Shown here: positions 24,643 to 33,349 of the stretch, in pieces
How the letters are laid out: every line of letters starts with the position of its first letter
How positions within the stretch are numbered: position 1 is the stretch's first letter
Virus record (IMG/VR): IMGVR_UViG_3300037485_000689
Span: 1-43,578 of that record
Strand: one strand, 5' to 3'
Length of the DNA stretch: 43,578 nucleotides
DNA from: a virus
Position numbers and translations under genes: made by a program
Notes under the pieces: generated by a model
What the model was told of the DNA's origin: nothing
Database searches by the model: none
Seen by the model: only the letters and a program-made list of their open reading frames with translations

Positions 24643-25403
24643 CACCGATAAACACAAACATAATTACAGGTTTAATTAACTATCTTAAAAACACAGTTAT
24701 TACTATAAACATAGCAACTCAAGCAGAAGCAGAATCAGCAGCTAGCGGAGTTCTTGCTAGTATTGATAATACAAAAATAATAACCCCTAAAGGCTGGAGA
24801 TATGCTTGGAACAAAGCATTAACTTTAGCTTGGACATTTACAGAAAAAATATCCTTTTCAAAAGGATTAAATGTGGTAAGCAGCACAGTTCCGTTAGTAG
24901 ATGGTGATATTACATTTAATTCAACAAAGTATAATGGAAAAATTAGCGGAAATGTTGTTTCTTTTATAACAAGTAATTCAGCAGCAACAGAAAGTGTACA
25001 AGGAATAGCAGAAATAGCAACACAAGCTGAAACAGATGCTGGTTTAGACGACACAGGATTTATTACTCCATTAAAACTAAGAACAAACCAGTTTAATGCT
25101 GCTAGTGTTACTGCTGTTCTTGGAAATCCATATATAGTTACTTTAAATAGTATTGCAGGAAATATTATTATACCTGCTGGTATTGGGTGTAATATTGTTT
25201 CAGGAACTACGCAAACAATTACACTAAATAATAATAAAATAACAACAACATCTGTAATTGAATATACTATTAGAGGGTACGGTAAAGCATTATTACAAGG
25301 AGGTTATAATGTAACTACTAATCAGGCTCAAATAAGTTTATTTAACGCAGATGTTTCAAATGTTCTTCAGTTAGATATTTATTTCAAAATACTAAACCCC
25401 TAA
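24630..25403 (+). CDS. tail fibre-type protein, 257 aa
   Basis: Two copies of the fibre motif ATQAE[AT][ED]... are present: ATQAEAESAASGVLASIDNT ending in ITPKGW near residues 30-58, and EIATQAETDAGLDDTGFITPLKL near residues 128-151. This pattern is widespread in tail fibre and baseplate-linked proteins. The C-terminal half is a beta-rich domain that may bind the receptor or trimerise. It is the last gene of the appendage operon; the 25414-25442 hairpin follows its stop. Confidence 0.75.
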   Translation: MGLLTPINTNIITGLINYLKNTVITINIATQAEAESAASGVLASIDNTKIITPKGWRYAWNKALTLAWTFTEKISFSKGLNVVSSTVPLVDGDITFNSTKYNGKISGNVVSFITSNSAATESVQGIAEIATQAETDAGLDDTGFITPLKLRTNQFNAASVTAVLGNPYIVTLNSIAGNIIIPAGIGCNIVSGTTQTITLNNNKITTTSVIEYTIRGYGKALLQGGYNVTTNQAQISLFNADVSNVLQLDIYFKILNP

Positions 25404-25413
25404 CTAATAAAAA

Positions 25414-25442
25414 TCATTTTTAGCGTGAAGAACTGAAAATGA
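25414..25442 (+). other. 10-bp hairpin upstream of the terminase genes
   Basis: TCATTTTTAG pairs with CTGAAAATGA (one T-G wobble) around loop CGTGAAGAA. There is no T-run after it, so it is not a standard terminator. It could stabilise or process the mRNA, or mark a packaging site, since it sits 25 bases before the candidate small terminase gene. Confidence 0.55.
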
Positions 25443-25466
25443 ATCGTATAAATAAAAAAAACACAT

Positions 25467-25817
25467 ATGGAAATAAATTTAGAGAAATTTCTTAATCATA
25501 AAGATAAAGAAGTTAGAGATTTAGCTATTAAGCTTGAGAAGATGTTTGGCAAGGTAGATTACGAAGCTTTTGTTTCGTTATCTGTTCAGTTATCTAGTTT
25601 TTTTAAGCAGTATCAAGAAAAGAAAATAGATTTATTTAATGCAGACGATAAGCCTGTCTTCGAGATGGCTTACAAGTTTTTTAATGAGCTAAAGCCTCTT
25701 ATTGAATTGCAAGATTATTTAAGAGCGAAGCTAACCCCACAAGAGCAAGATAAAGCTAAAGTTGCAACAAGTTTACTAGAACAAGCCCTTCAAGAAAGTG
25801 GAGCAATCAAAGAATAG
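25467..25817 (+). CDS. candidate small terminase subunit, 116 aa
   Basis: The protein is wholly helical and charged, with an N-terminal segment LNHKDKEVRDLAIKLEKMF and a hydrophobic central helix (YEAFVSLSVQLSSFFKQY). No clear HTH is seen. It lies directly before the large terminase gene and overlaps it by 20 bases, the usual place and size for TerS, which recognises the packaging site. The assignment rests on position and size; a minor head or unknown protein is the alternative. Confidence 0.5.
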   Translation: MEINLEKFLNHKDKEVRDLAIKLEKMFGKVDYEAFVSLSVQLSSFFKQYQEKKIDLFNADDKPVFEMAYKFFNELKPLIELQDYLRAKLTPQEQDKAKVATSLLEQALQESGAIKE

Positions 25818-27804
25818 TTTTACACTCGGACAAGAATCTAGTTTCATTAAGTACGAAACTCCTGCTATACCTAATAAAAAGGATATAGATGGGCATGATT
25901 TGCCAAAAGAAAAACAAAAGTTTATTCGTTGGAAGTTCCCAAAAGATAGAGAGTTTAACTTACTTTCAGAATCAGAGCAGCTAGAAACTATTAAGTATGT
26001 CCTTAAAAAAAGGAAAGAAGGTTATTGGTTTTATAATAACGGAGAATCTACATATATAACTGGAGTACATTGGTTTTACTTGACGTTCTGGCAACTAGAT
26101 GTTGGCTATGCTGATTATCGTGCATCTGATAGAGATAAGTTTTATTATTGGGATTATTGCGTAACAGACGAAAGTTCTTACGGAATGATAAACATGGAGA
26201 ATAGAAGGGGAGGGAAAACAGAGCAAGCTAATTGTATGATTTATGAGTACATTAGTAGAACTGAAAGAGCTGATGCTGGTATTCAAAGTAAGACTAATAC
26301 AGATGCAAAAGTTGTTTTCCTAAAACTTACGAGAGCATGGAAGCGTATTCCTCAGTGGTTAAATCCAATAGACGAGGGAGACACTCAGCCAAAGGCAGCT
26401 TTACGTTTCTTTGAACCAAGTAAAAGAAGTACTAAAGGAAAAGAAAAGAGCTATGGTGTTGCCTTGGACAGTATGATTGATTTTGGTACTGCTAAGGACG
26501 AACATTATGATGGTAAAAAACTTCACCGCTACTTTAGAGATGAAGCAGGAAAGACAACAGAGGGTGATGTTTATGAGTCTTGGCAAATTGTAAAAGAGTG
26601 TTTAGTGCAAGGTCAGAATATTATTGGTAAGGCTGTTATATCTACTACGGTAGAAGAGATGGAGAAAAAAGGAGGTAAAAACTTTAAAAAGCTTTGGGAT
26701 AGTAGCGATAACAGTAATAGAGATGCCAACGGAAGAACCATAACAGGTTTGTTACCATACTTTAAACCAGCTTACTATTGTTTAGAGGGATTCATTGATG
26801 TGTACGGTAATTCGGTTACAGAGACTCCAGAAAAGCCTGTGCTAGGAATAGATGGCAAATGGATAACTATAGGCTCAAAACAATACCTAGACAATAAGAG
26901 AGCATCTTTATCAGGCAGCGCACTTGCTTCTGAAAAAAGAAAGTATCCATTTGAAGCAGATGAAGCTTTTGGTGTTATATATGCAAATATTTGGGAACAA
27001 GATGTTATTGAGATAATAAATAGAGCAGAAAAAGAAGAAAAAACAAATCCTTCTCAAATACAATATGTTAAGATGTATGAGTTTGATGGTAAGGTAGAAA
27101 CAAACCCATCTAAAAAAGATGATGATGTTGCAAAGATACTTGAACCTATACAATCAGATTGTAAATATACTTTAGGTATAGATAGTATCGGAACTGATAA
27201 TGAAACTGGTTCTGAAAATGGGTCTAGAATAGCAGCTGTTTTAACAAAAGGATTTGGAGGAATGGAAAAGATGAGCTTCTCTGCTGTACTAACATATTCT
27301 GAACGACCTGATAAACTAGAGTCTGCTTACGAAAAAATAGCTTTAATAGTTAAGTATGTAGAGCAAAGAGGCGGACTAATTCAAGTTGTTGGAGAGTTAA
27401 ATGCAGGAGGTACTAATCTTTTGAATTATCTTATAAATAGAGGATTGAAAAAGTTTATGATGAAGAGACCCAAAAGTCTAGGCACTAGCTTTGAAAGCAC
27501 AGATGGAAAGTATTGGATTTATAGGGACGAACACGTCAAGTCTTTTCAGATACTATTAGCAAATAGATTTATTCGCAGGTATGGTCATAACATGAAGATT
27601 ATGAGTTTAATACAATCTTTACAAATGTTTGGCAAACAAAATGCGGATGAGGCGGATGCTTTCTTGGTTTCTTTACTTGGATTTACTGACTTTGATAAGC
27701 CTGTAGTCAAAGAGAAGACAAGGAGACCTACTATACTAAGTAAAATAGAAAATGGGATAACTATTTGGTACGAACTAGAAAGCGGTAAACCTATAGAAGC
27801 CTAA
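25798..27804 (+). CDS. terL: terminase large subunit, 668 aa
   Basis: The ATPase domain has the terminase Walker A variant NRRGGKT with K140 and Walker B YFRDEAG with D248/E249. The nuclease domain has the three acidic clusters of an RNase H-like fold: D462 in LGIDSIG, E533 in VVGELNAGG, and D617/D620 in the NADEADAF stretch. This motor cuts and packages DNA into the prohead through the portal encoded next. The start is a GTG at 25798; no internal Met occurs before residue 130, so the GTG or another non-ATG start in the overlap with the previous gene is required. Length is normal for this class. Confidence 0.93.
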   Translation: MEQSKNSFTLGQESSFIKYETPAIPNKKDIDGHDLPKEKQKFIRWKFPKDREFNLLSESEQLETIKYVLKKRKEGYWFYNNGESTYITGVHWFYLTFWQLDVGYADYRASDRDKFYYWDYCVTDESSYGMINMENRRGGKTEQANCMIYEYISRTERADAGIQSKTNTDAKVVFLKLTRAWKRIPQWLNPIDEGDTQPKAALRFFEPSKRSTKGKEKSYGVALDSMIDFGTAKDEHYDGKKLHRYFRDEAGKTTEGDVYESWQIVKECLVQGQNIIGKAVISTTVEEMEKKGGKNFKKLWDSSDNSNRDANGRTITGLLPYFKPAYYCLEGFIDVYGNSVTETPEKPVLGIDGKWITIGSKQYLDNKRASLSGSALASEKRKYPFEADEAFGVIYANIWEQDVIEIINRAEKEEKTNPSQIQYVKMYEFDGKVETNPSKKDDDVAKILEPIQSDCKYTLGIDSIGTDNETGSENGSRIAAVLTKGFGGMEKMSFSAVLTYSERPDKLESAYEKIALIVKYVEQRGGLIQVVGELNAGGTNLLNYLINRGLKKFMMKRPKSLGTSFESTDGKYWIYRDEHVKSFQILLANRFIRRYGHNMKIMSLIQSLQMFGKQNADEADAFLVSLLGFTDFDKPVVKEKTRRPTILSKIENGITIWYELESGKPIEA

Positions 27805-27810
27805 AAAAAT

Positions 27811-27840
27811 TTTGTAATTCATTTAAATATGTTAATTTTG
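27811..27840 (+). promoter_or_regulatory. promoter for the portal operon
   Basis: -33 box TTTG (27811-27814), 18-base spacer, -7 box TAATTTTG (27833-27840). The ATG at 27849 is eight bases later. Confidence 0.75.
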
Positions 27841-27848
27841 TAGTATAT

Positions 27849-29975
27849 ATGCAATTAGATATTAATACATACCCTGCGGTTCAACCTTTACAAACAGTTG
27901 AAAACGAAAAGTGGGATGACGAAAATTACTGGAGACAGAATGTTCGTTGGGTTTGTTCTATGTATAATCAATTGGTAGTAACACCTCAATTAATTGGACT
28001 TCCTAACCAAGACCCTTTCTACGGTCTTCAAAATAGATATGTTCCACAATATGTAAAGTACGCTAGATACGTTTTTGGATGGCAGTACGGAACTTCTTAC
28101 GAGCTAACAGCAAAGGACGGAAATAACAACAACACTCAAATTCCTTTATACAGAGGCAAGGATATTATCGCCTTATTCAATTACTTTAGAGGTAAGTTTG
28201 GCTATTTAATCAAACCTATTCCAGATATTATGCAGGCTGGTTGTATAGCTGGTGATGCATTAAGCAGAAAGACTACAGAAAAGAATGTAATGAAGTACAT
28301 GATGGACGGTAGAAACTTCTTAAAGCAACAACAACTATTAGGCAACATTCAAGTAGAGGCAGGAACAGACTTAGACATTACAGACGAACAAGATATAGAG
28401 GCTTTATACACAAACTTCGTAGAGGCGAGTGAGAAGACTTATATTAAGTTCGGCAAGAGTTTTTACATATCAAACGAGTGCTACGACCAATTTATAAAAG
28501 GAGCTCAATACTGCTTCATTGGAGGAAGAGCAACATCATTCATAACAGAAAGAAACGGTAAAGTTTTTATGGACTTAGTTCCACCTGAGTACGCTGTTGT
28601 TGACATGAACAAGAATGATGACCAACACAGAGACGATGACTATGCTGGACAAATTAAACCATACTCGGTATCTGACGTTGTTTCTAAATGGAAATTGACT
28701 AAAGATGAGGCTGAAGACCTTGAAAGAATCGCAAGAGACGGAACAAGTCAAGCTCCTTATGTAACAGGATGGGTTAACTTCAACTGGTACAGTAATTATA
28801 ATGGTGTGCCTAAGGTTTGGGTAGCAGAGAAAATACAATGGCAATCAATTACTTATGTAGACGGAGTACCTGTATCTTGCATAAGAGAGGCTACTTTAAT
28901 TGGTAATAAATATTTAAAAGACCAAAAGATTGTTCCTAACTCTATTTTAGATAAGAGAGATAAAAGAAGAAAGAGATTAAGTTATATTACTTGTACTCCT
29001 AATACAATCCTAGGTGCAAACCAAGGTGTTATTGGTATGGTAAGTGATATGCAGGATATTAAAGATAGTTTAATTACTATGATGCTTAACTCTGTAGCTA
29101 GAAGTATAGGTAAGGCAATCTACATTGACACTGCTCAACTTCCTGAAGGAATGAGAAGCCCTGAGTTCTTATCGCAGTTAAAACAAAATGGTGTGATAGC
29201 AGCTAACAGGTCTGAAATTGATGCTGACCAGAAAATGAACCCTCTAATCGAGGTAATGGACTTAACACTAGACCCTAATATCAACTCACTTCTAAATCAA
29301 GTAGCTTATTTTGACAATGCAATAGCAGATGTTTTGAATATGCCTAAGAATGTAAGACTAGGAAGTGGTTCATACCAATCAGAAGGACAGAGAAATAGTA
29401 ATGCAGAGAATAGCGATACAGGTAATCAGTGGTTGTACGGAAGCTTAACCAAGTGGATTGAGAACAATATAGAATTTGCTGCTGACTTATGGATTAAGAT
29501 AGCTGCCGAGGGTGGTGAAGATATAGCTGTTATGGTAGGTGATACCATGGCTGAGATGCTGACTAACAAAGAGATTCAAGATTGTTACGATAGCGATTAT
29601 AAAATGTACTTAAACTTCGATAATACCGTAACTCAAGAAGCTAAAGTAACCTTACAAGGAATGGCAGTACAAGAGGCTGGCGTTAATCCTGATGCTAAGT
29701 TAGAGTTCTTAAATATATTAGAACTTAAAACTATTTCTGGAATGAAGAGCTACTTACAGAACGAAAAACGCAAGAGACAACAAAGAGAAGACGCAGCTAT
29801 TAAGCAACAACAAGAAGCAGCAGCGGCTAACTCACAAATGCAGGCAGAAGCTCAACAGAACATAGCAGCACAACAAGGACAGACTGCTCTAGAGAATTCA
29901 GCAATGAACAACAATGCGAAGCAAGAGGAGATGATGTTGCAGAATGAGATGAATAATGCACAGCCACCACAATAA
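27849..29975 (+). CDS. portal protein, 708 aa
   Basis: Its position right after TerL, its size and its composition fit a podovirus-type portal. The N-terminal part has many aromatic residues (YGLQNRYVPQYVKYARYVFGWQYG). The middle has a long helix with QGVIGMVSDMQDIKDSLITMM, like portal stem/wing regions, and LNMPKNVRLGSGSYQSEGQ, typical of the crown-side loop. The last 80 residues are a Gln/Ala/Asn-rich helix, as in portal barrels. Twelve copies would form the DNA channel at the head vertex, docking the terminase and later the adaptors. Confidence 0.85.
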   Translation: MQLDINTYPAVQPLQTVENEKWDDENYWRQNVRWVCSMYNQLVVTPQLIGLPNQDPFYGLQNRYVPQYVKYARYVFGWQYGTSYELTAKDGNNNNTQIPLYRGKDIIALFNYFRGKFGYLIKPIPDIMQAGCIAGDALSRKTTEKNVMKYMMDGRNFLKQQQLLGNIQVEAGTDLDITDEQDIEALYTNFVEASEKTYIKFGKSFYISNECYDQFIKGAQYCFIGGRATSFITERNGKVFMDLVPPEYAVVDMNKNDDQHRDDDYAGQIKPYSVSDVVSKWKLTKDEAEDLERIARDGTSQAPYVTGWVNFNWYSNYNGVPKVWVAEKIQWQSITYVDGVPVSCIREATLIGNKYLKDQKIVPNSILDKRDKRRKRLSYITCTPNTILGANQGVIGMVSDMQDIKDSLITMMLNSVARSIGKAIYIDTAQLPEGMRSPEFLSQLKQNGVIAANRSEIDADQKMNPLIEVMDLTLDPNINSLLNQVAYFDNAIADVLNMPKNVRLGSGSYQSEGQRNSNAENSDTGNQWLYGSLTKWIENNIEFAADLWIKIAAEGGEDIAVMVGDTMAEMLTNKEIQDCYDSDYKMYLNFDNTVTQEAKVTLQGMAVQEAGVNPDAKLEFLNILELKTISGMKSYLQNEKRKRQQREDAAIKQQQEAAAANSQMQAEAQQNIAAQQGQTALENSAMNNNAKQEEMMLQNEMNNAQPPQ

Positions 29976-30019
29976 AAAGAAAAAAAAACACAAAAATAAA
30001 TAATAATAATAAAAAAACA

Positions 30020-31210
30020 ATGGATAAGAAAGCACACGTTGAGGTTTACAAACTTCGCACAATTGAGAGATGTGAGACATCACCTCAAATTAAGTTAATG
30101 AGTATGAACAACTCAAAAAATATGTATGAGTACCTAGCTAATGTTGATGGTACATACCAATCTTTTTTAGGCTTTCCACAGGAACAGCATTTAAGAGAAA
30201 TTGTTGCGTTTTACCCTAATATGCCAACAGACCAAAAAGGTTCTAGGTACATCTGGGAGTACAACTTGGAGGTTGCTACAGACGAATATTTATTATTCTT
30301 AGAGCATAACCCTACAGCAGACAGATTGAGCGTTGTTAACTACAAGAATAATAAATCTTTGGTTCAATTATTAAAGAGTCACAGACAAGTTATTTGGAAA
30401 GACGGTGGAAGAGAAAACAAGAATACTAATATCAAGAGTGACGTTGTTATCTTTGAGTTAGTAAACACTACTGAAATTACAAGTGTAAGAACTAAATTAG
30501 AGAAGTTAGCTATCGAGGCAAGTGCTAAGATTAACTACTGGAGCGAATTTGATACTAAAACTTATTTAAACTTCTGCTACTTATGGGGTGTTCAAGGAAT
30601 TGAAACTTTTACAAAAGAAGCTTTATTTAGCTCTATGATTAATAGCGTTAAATCTAATTTAGACAAGTATAGAGAAGTAATAGGCTGGTTAGATAACGAA
30701 ACTAGAATCTATATTAGTATGGGTCTAGCTACCTTATTAAAAGATGAGAGCAAGAAGACTATTATAACAAAAGATGGTAACTACTATACCTTTAACAAGG
30801 AATTAGCAGGAGTTACTATCGATGAGGTTGTTAATTACTTTACTACTCATCCTCAGTCATATAGGTTATTAAAGAACTTATTAGATGTTAAGGATAGTAT
30901 AGATGTTGAGTTACCAAGCGCACCTAAGGTGTCAATGGACAAGAACGAAATTACTCCAGCTATCTCAGCAGCAGAGCAAGACAAAGAAAAAGAAAAGCAT
31001 ATTGCTGAAATTGAGCGTAAGTTAACTCAAGTAAAAGAAGGCAAGAACGTAATGGGAGAGAAAGAAAAAGGAAGATTTCCTTTAATAGATAACGTGTTGA
31101 TTACCACTACAGATGTTTTAGCTCAATTGGCTAGTACAGAAATAGTAGTTAAGCATGGCTTACAAACTCATTACTGGGCTAAAGCAAAAGAATTTAAACT
31201 AACAAACTAA
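30020..31210 (+). CDS. hypothetical head-operon protein, 396 aa
   Basis: I do not recognise the family. Residues 1-150 are mixed alpha/beta (HVEVYKLRTIERCETSPQ, then a FGFPQEQ-like segment). Residues 150-290 are helical with many aromatic residues. About 305-345 is a charged coiled coil (AEQDKEKEKHIAEIERKLTQVKEGK), and a small C-terminal region contains TDVLAQLAS, which reads like a helix-turn-helix. It lies between the portal and a connector-like gene with an A-rich leader of repeated AATAATAAT. It may be a head assembly factor or a minor capsid component. Confidence 0.65.
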   Translation: MDKKAHVEVYKLRTIERCETSPQIKLMSMNNSKNMYEYLANVDGTYQSFLGFPQEQHLREIVAFYPNMPTDQKGSRYIWEYNLEVATDEYLLFLEHNPTADRLSVVNYKNNKSLVQLLKSHRQVIWKDGGRENKNTNIKSDVVIFELVNTTEITSVRTKLEKLAIEASAKINYWSEFDTKTYLNFCYLWGVQGIETFTKEALFSSMINSVKSNLDKYREVIGWLDNETRIYISMGLATLLKDESKKTIITKDGNYYTFNKELAGVTIDEVVNYFTTHPQSYRLLKNLLDVKDSIDVELPSAPKVSMDKNEITPAISAAEQDKEKEKHIAEIERKLTQVKEGKNVMGEKEKGRFPLIDNVLITTTDVLAQLASTEIVVKHGLQTHYWAKAKEFKLTN

Positions 31211-31221
31211 TAATAAAATAA

Positions 31222-31917
31222 ATGAATAACGAGATAGGTTTATTTGACACGATAAGTGCGGATTATATAGTAGCAGGTGTAAAGATGGAGTTAGACTTAA
31301 CTTCAACTACTACCCAAGACTTTTACTTAGAAAATAAAGTAAATGAGGGGATAGGAGCTTTACGCAGTGCATATACATTAATTCCAAGTATTGCTGTATT
31401 AAATATAGACCCTGATACGTTTTCAGCGAAGTTACCCAAAGGTTTTGTTAGACTAGTGGGTAAGAATTCAGTTAGAATATTAGATAACACAAGGAATCAG
31501 AGTGACAATGGGACGGTTATACTAGGTACAACCTCTCCCATTGGTAACTCGAACGGATTCTATAAAGGAGATTTAGCTATTAACTTTACCGCACAGGTAG
31601 TTGATGGTTACTTGTACTTTGGTAGTGCTATTACACAGACAATGTGTGAAATAAGTTATATCGGAACAAACATAGACGCAAACGGAGAACTAAAGATACC
31701 AGCCTTGGCTTACAGACCGTTATTAGCATTCGTTTGTTCTGAATGGCTATTTAAAAACAATGACCCTAAGAGTCAAAAATGGGATTTAAGATGGAAGCAG
31801 GGTAAAAGCTGGTTCAAGGGAATAATGGCTCAACCAGATGCTATGGAAGCACAATTACTAGGATACATGAACAACCACATGGCTACATACGGTCAAGGTG
31901 GGTACTGGGTATTCTAA
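31222..31917 (+). CDS. connector/structural protein candidate, 231 aa
   Basis: The protein begins with a helix (ISADYIVAGVKMELDL) and contains a central beta region (about 60-150). It ends with a helical segment including RPLLAFVCSEWLFKNNDPKSQKW and a WFKGIMAQPD stretch. That helical pattern, with Trp-rich positions and NDP, resembles the part of adaptor/head-closure proteins that packs against the portal. It follows the 396-aa gene by 11 bases. Its stop overlaps by four bases the stop of a minus-strand gene. The connector role is inferred. Confidence 0.6.
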   Translation: MNNEIGLFDTISADYIVAGVKMELDLTSTTTQDFYLENKVNEGIGALRSAYTLIPSIAVLNIDPDTFSAKLPKGFVRLVGKNSVRILDNTRNQSDNGTVILGTTSPIGNSNGFYKGDLAINFTAQVVDGYLYFGSAITQTMCEISYIGTNIDANGELKIPALAYRPLLAFVCSEWLFKNNDPKSQKWDLRWKQGKSWFKGIMAQPDAMEAQLLGYMNNHMATYGQGGYWVF

Positions 31918-32156
31918 AGCTTTAAGAAATTATTTTTATATCTAGTAAGACTTCCTTTAATTATGGAGGTCTTATCTAGACCTAAAAGAGCACATAACTC
32001 AAATAGCTCTACCACCTCACGTTGGGTACACCTGAAATTTATTATGGAACTTCCGTTCTTAGAGTTGTTAAGAACCTTGATGCATTGCTCACTCAGTTTT
32101 TGACTAGGGAGGTTTGCAATTCTCTCTAACAACCTAATATCTATCGTTTTATCCAT
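31914..32156 (-). CDS. small DNA-binding regulator candidate, 80 aa
   Basis: The protein is predicted helical. The C-terminal part LLGLDKTSIIKGSLTRYKNNF resembles helix B of ribbon-helix-helix repressors, and the middle TQREVVELFELCALLG could be an additional recognition helix. It is the only minus-strand gene inside the head operon. A promoter with TTTG, 18 bases and TACCTTTG lies just upstream, and a perfect 8-bp inverted repeat sits at the expected transcription start, which suggests self-repression. Transcripts would be antisense to the end of the 231-aa gene only by read-through. RHH versus HTH identity is uncertain. Confidence 0.7.
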   Translation of the reverse strand: MDKTIDIRLLERIANLPSQKLSEQCIKVLNNSKNGSSIINFRCTQREVVELFELCALLGLDKTSIIKGSLTRYKNNFLKL

Positions 32157-32160
32157 TAAA

Positions 32161-32182
32161 TGTTTTACCTATATGTAAAACA
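32161..32182. promoter_or_regulatory. perfect palindrome, probable operator
   Basis: TGTTTTAC and GTAAAACA form a perfect 8-bp inverted repeat with a 6-base centre CTATAT. It lies between the -7 box (32183-32190) and the start codon (32156) of the small regulator gene, covering the predicted start of transcription. A dimeric repressor bound there would block its own gene. Confidence 0.7.
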
Positions 32183-32212
32183 CAAAGGTAACTATAATTT
32201 TATATAAACAAA
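32183..32212 (-). promoter_or_regulatory. promoter for the small minus-strand regulator
   Basis: On the minus strand: -33 box TTTG (32212-32209), 18-base spacer, -7 box TACCTTTG (32190-32183). The ATG at 32156 is 26 bases downstream, with the operator palindrome in between. Confidence 0.75.
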
Positions 32213-32220
32213 TATAAATA

Positions 32221-32229
32221 TAATCTTTG
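32221..32229 (+). promoter_or_regulatory. possible imperfect -7 box for scaffold/capsid genes
   Basis: TAATCTTTG followed by C has one extra base relative to TAnnTTTG, and no clear -33 box. It is 32 bases upstream of the ATG at 32262 and diverges from the regulator promoter. The weak match may mean activator dependence or that capsid genes are read from upstream. Confidence 0.35.
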
Positions 32230-32261
32230 CAAGAGAAAAAAACATTAATACAATAAACATT

Positions 32262-33320
32262 ATGGAAGAAAGAGTATTAGACGCAATGGAGCAGTTGCGC
32301 CATGACGAGCTAAATGCAGCACTAGGTGGTGTAAAGAAGCAAGAAGAACAAGATGCAGCAACTGAGTTATTAAACTCACAGAATGCAGAAGCAGAACAAA
32401 AAAGACTAACAGCAGCTGAAAATGAATCATCAGAAGAAAATAAAACTGAAGAAACAGCAGCAGCAGAAGAAGTCGTAGAATTATCGTTCATTGAAAAATT
32501 AAATGCAGACCCAGCAGCAGTAGTAACTGAAACTGAAAATGTACCTGAATCTGTTAAAGCTCAATTAGAGGCTTACGAAGCACTAAAAAAGCAAGTAGAA
32601 GAACAAGAGAACTCAGATGTAGCTAAACTACTAAAAAGTGGGTTAACTTTACAACAGATTGCAGACGGCATAAAGAAGATAGATTACTCTAGCCACTCTA
32701 TAGAAGACTTAATAAAGTTAGAACTAGAGAAGGAAGGAATAACAGGAGACGACTTAGAAACAGCTCTAGATGAAGAAGTTTCTAATTATAATTCACTATC
32801 AATATTAGCAAGAGCAAAGTATGATTCAGCTTTAAAGGCTAATTATAAATCAGAGGTTGTAGTTGATGATGCAATAAAGTTATTAAACGAAAAGCTAAAT
32901 GAGAATGCTAGTGCTTTAGACCCTAAACAAAAACAATTAGCGATTGAAGCAATGGCTAAGGAAGATTTAGGAGCTGTAGACCAAGTATTTGATACTTTAA
33001 GAAAACAGAACTACGAAGTTAATAACGATGTAGTAGCAGCTATAAAAGAAAGGTATAATCCTATAATGGCTGAGTTATATGTAACAAAAGAAGGTGGTTT
33101 TGACGTAAAGAAATTTATTGAAGAGAGCTACACTTTGAAGTATCATAAACAAGAAAAAGAGTCGGCAGTAGCAGCCGCAGAGAAGAGAGCCTACGAGAAG
33201 GCTAAAAGAGAATTTGCTAACCCCGATATGAGTAGTAGAGGAGGAGGAGCAACAGGAACTGGGAAGTCGGTTGAACAACAACTAGAAGAACAGGAACTAA
33301 AAAGATTAAAAGGACAATAA
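32262..33320 (+). CDS. capsid scaffolding protein candidate, 352 aa
   Basis: The protein is very acidic and Glu/Ala/Gln-rich over residues 1-125, with coiled-coil helices (VKKQEEQDAATELLN). A globular helical middle follows (about 125-290), then a basic, Ala-rich C-terminal helix (VAAAEKRAYEKAKREF) and the Gly-rich stretch SSRGGGATGTGKSVEQQ. This is the usual layout of phage head scaffolds, where the basic C-terminal helix contacts the capsid protein. It lies directly upstream of the major capsid gene, as expected. It has no protease motif. Confidence 0.75.
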   Translation: MEERVLDAMEQLRHDELNAALGGVKKQEEQDAATELLNSQNAEAEQKRLTAAENESSEENKTEETAAAEEVVELSFIEKLNADPAAVVTETENVPESVKAQLEAYEALKKQVEEQENSDVAKLLKSGLTLQQIADGIKKIDYSSHSIEDLIKLELEKEGITGDDLETALDEEVSNYNSLSILARAKYDSALKANYKSEVVVDDAIKLLNEKLNENASALDPKQKQLAIEAMAKEDLGAVDQVFDTLRKQNYEVNNDVVAAIKERYNPIMAELYVTKEGGFDVKKFIEESYTLKYHKQEKESAVAAAEKRAYEKAKREFANPDMSSRGGGATGTGKSVEQQLEEQELKRLKGQ

Positions 33321-33349
33321 CAACAAAAAAATAAATAATAAAAAAAACA

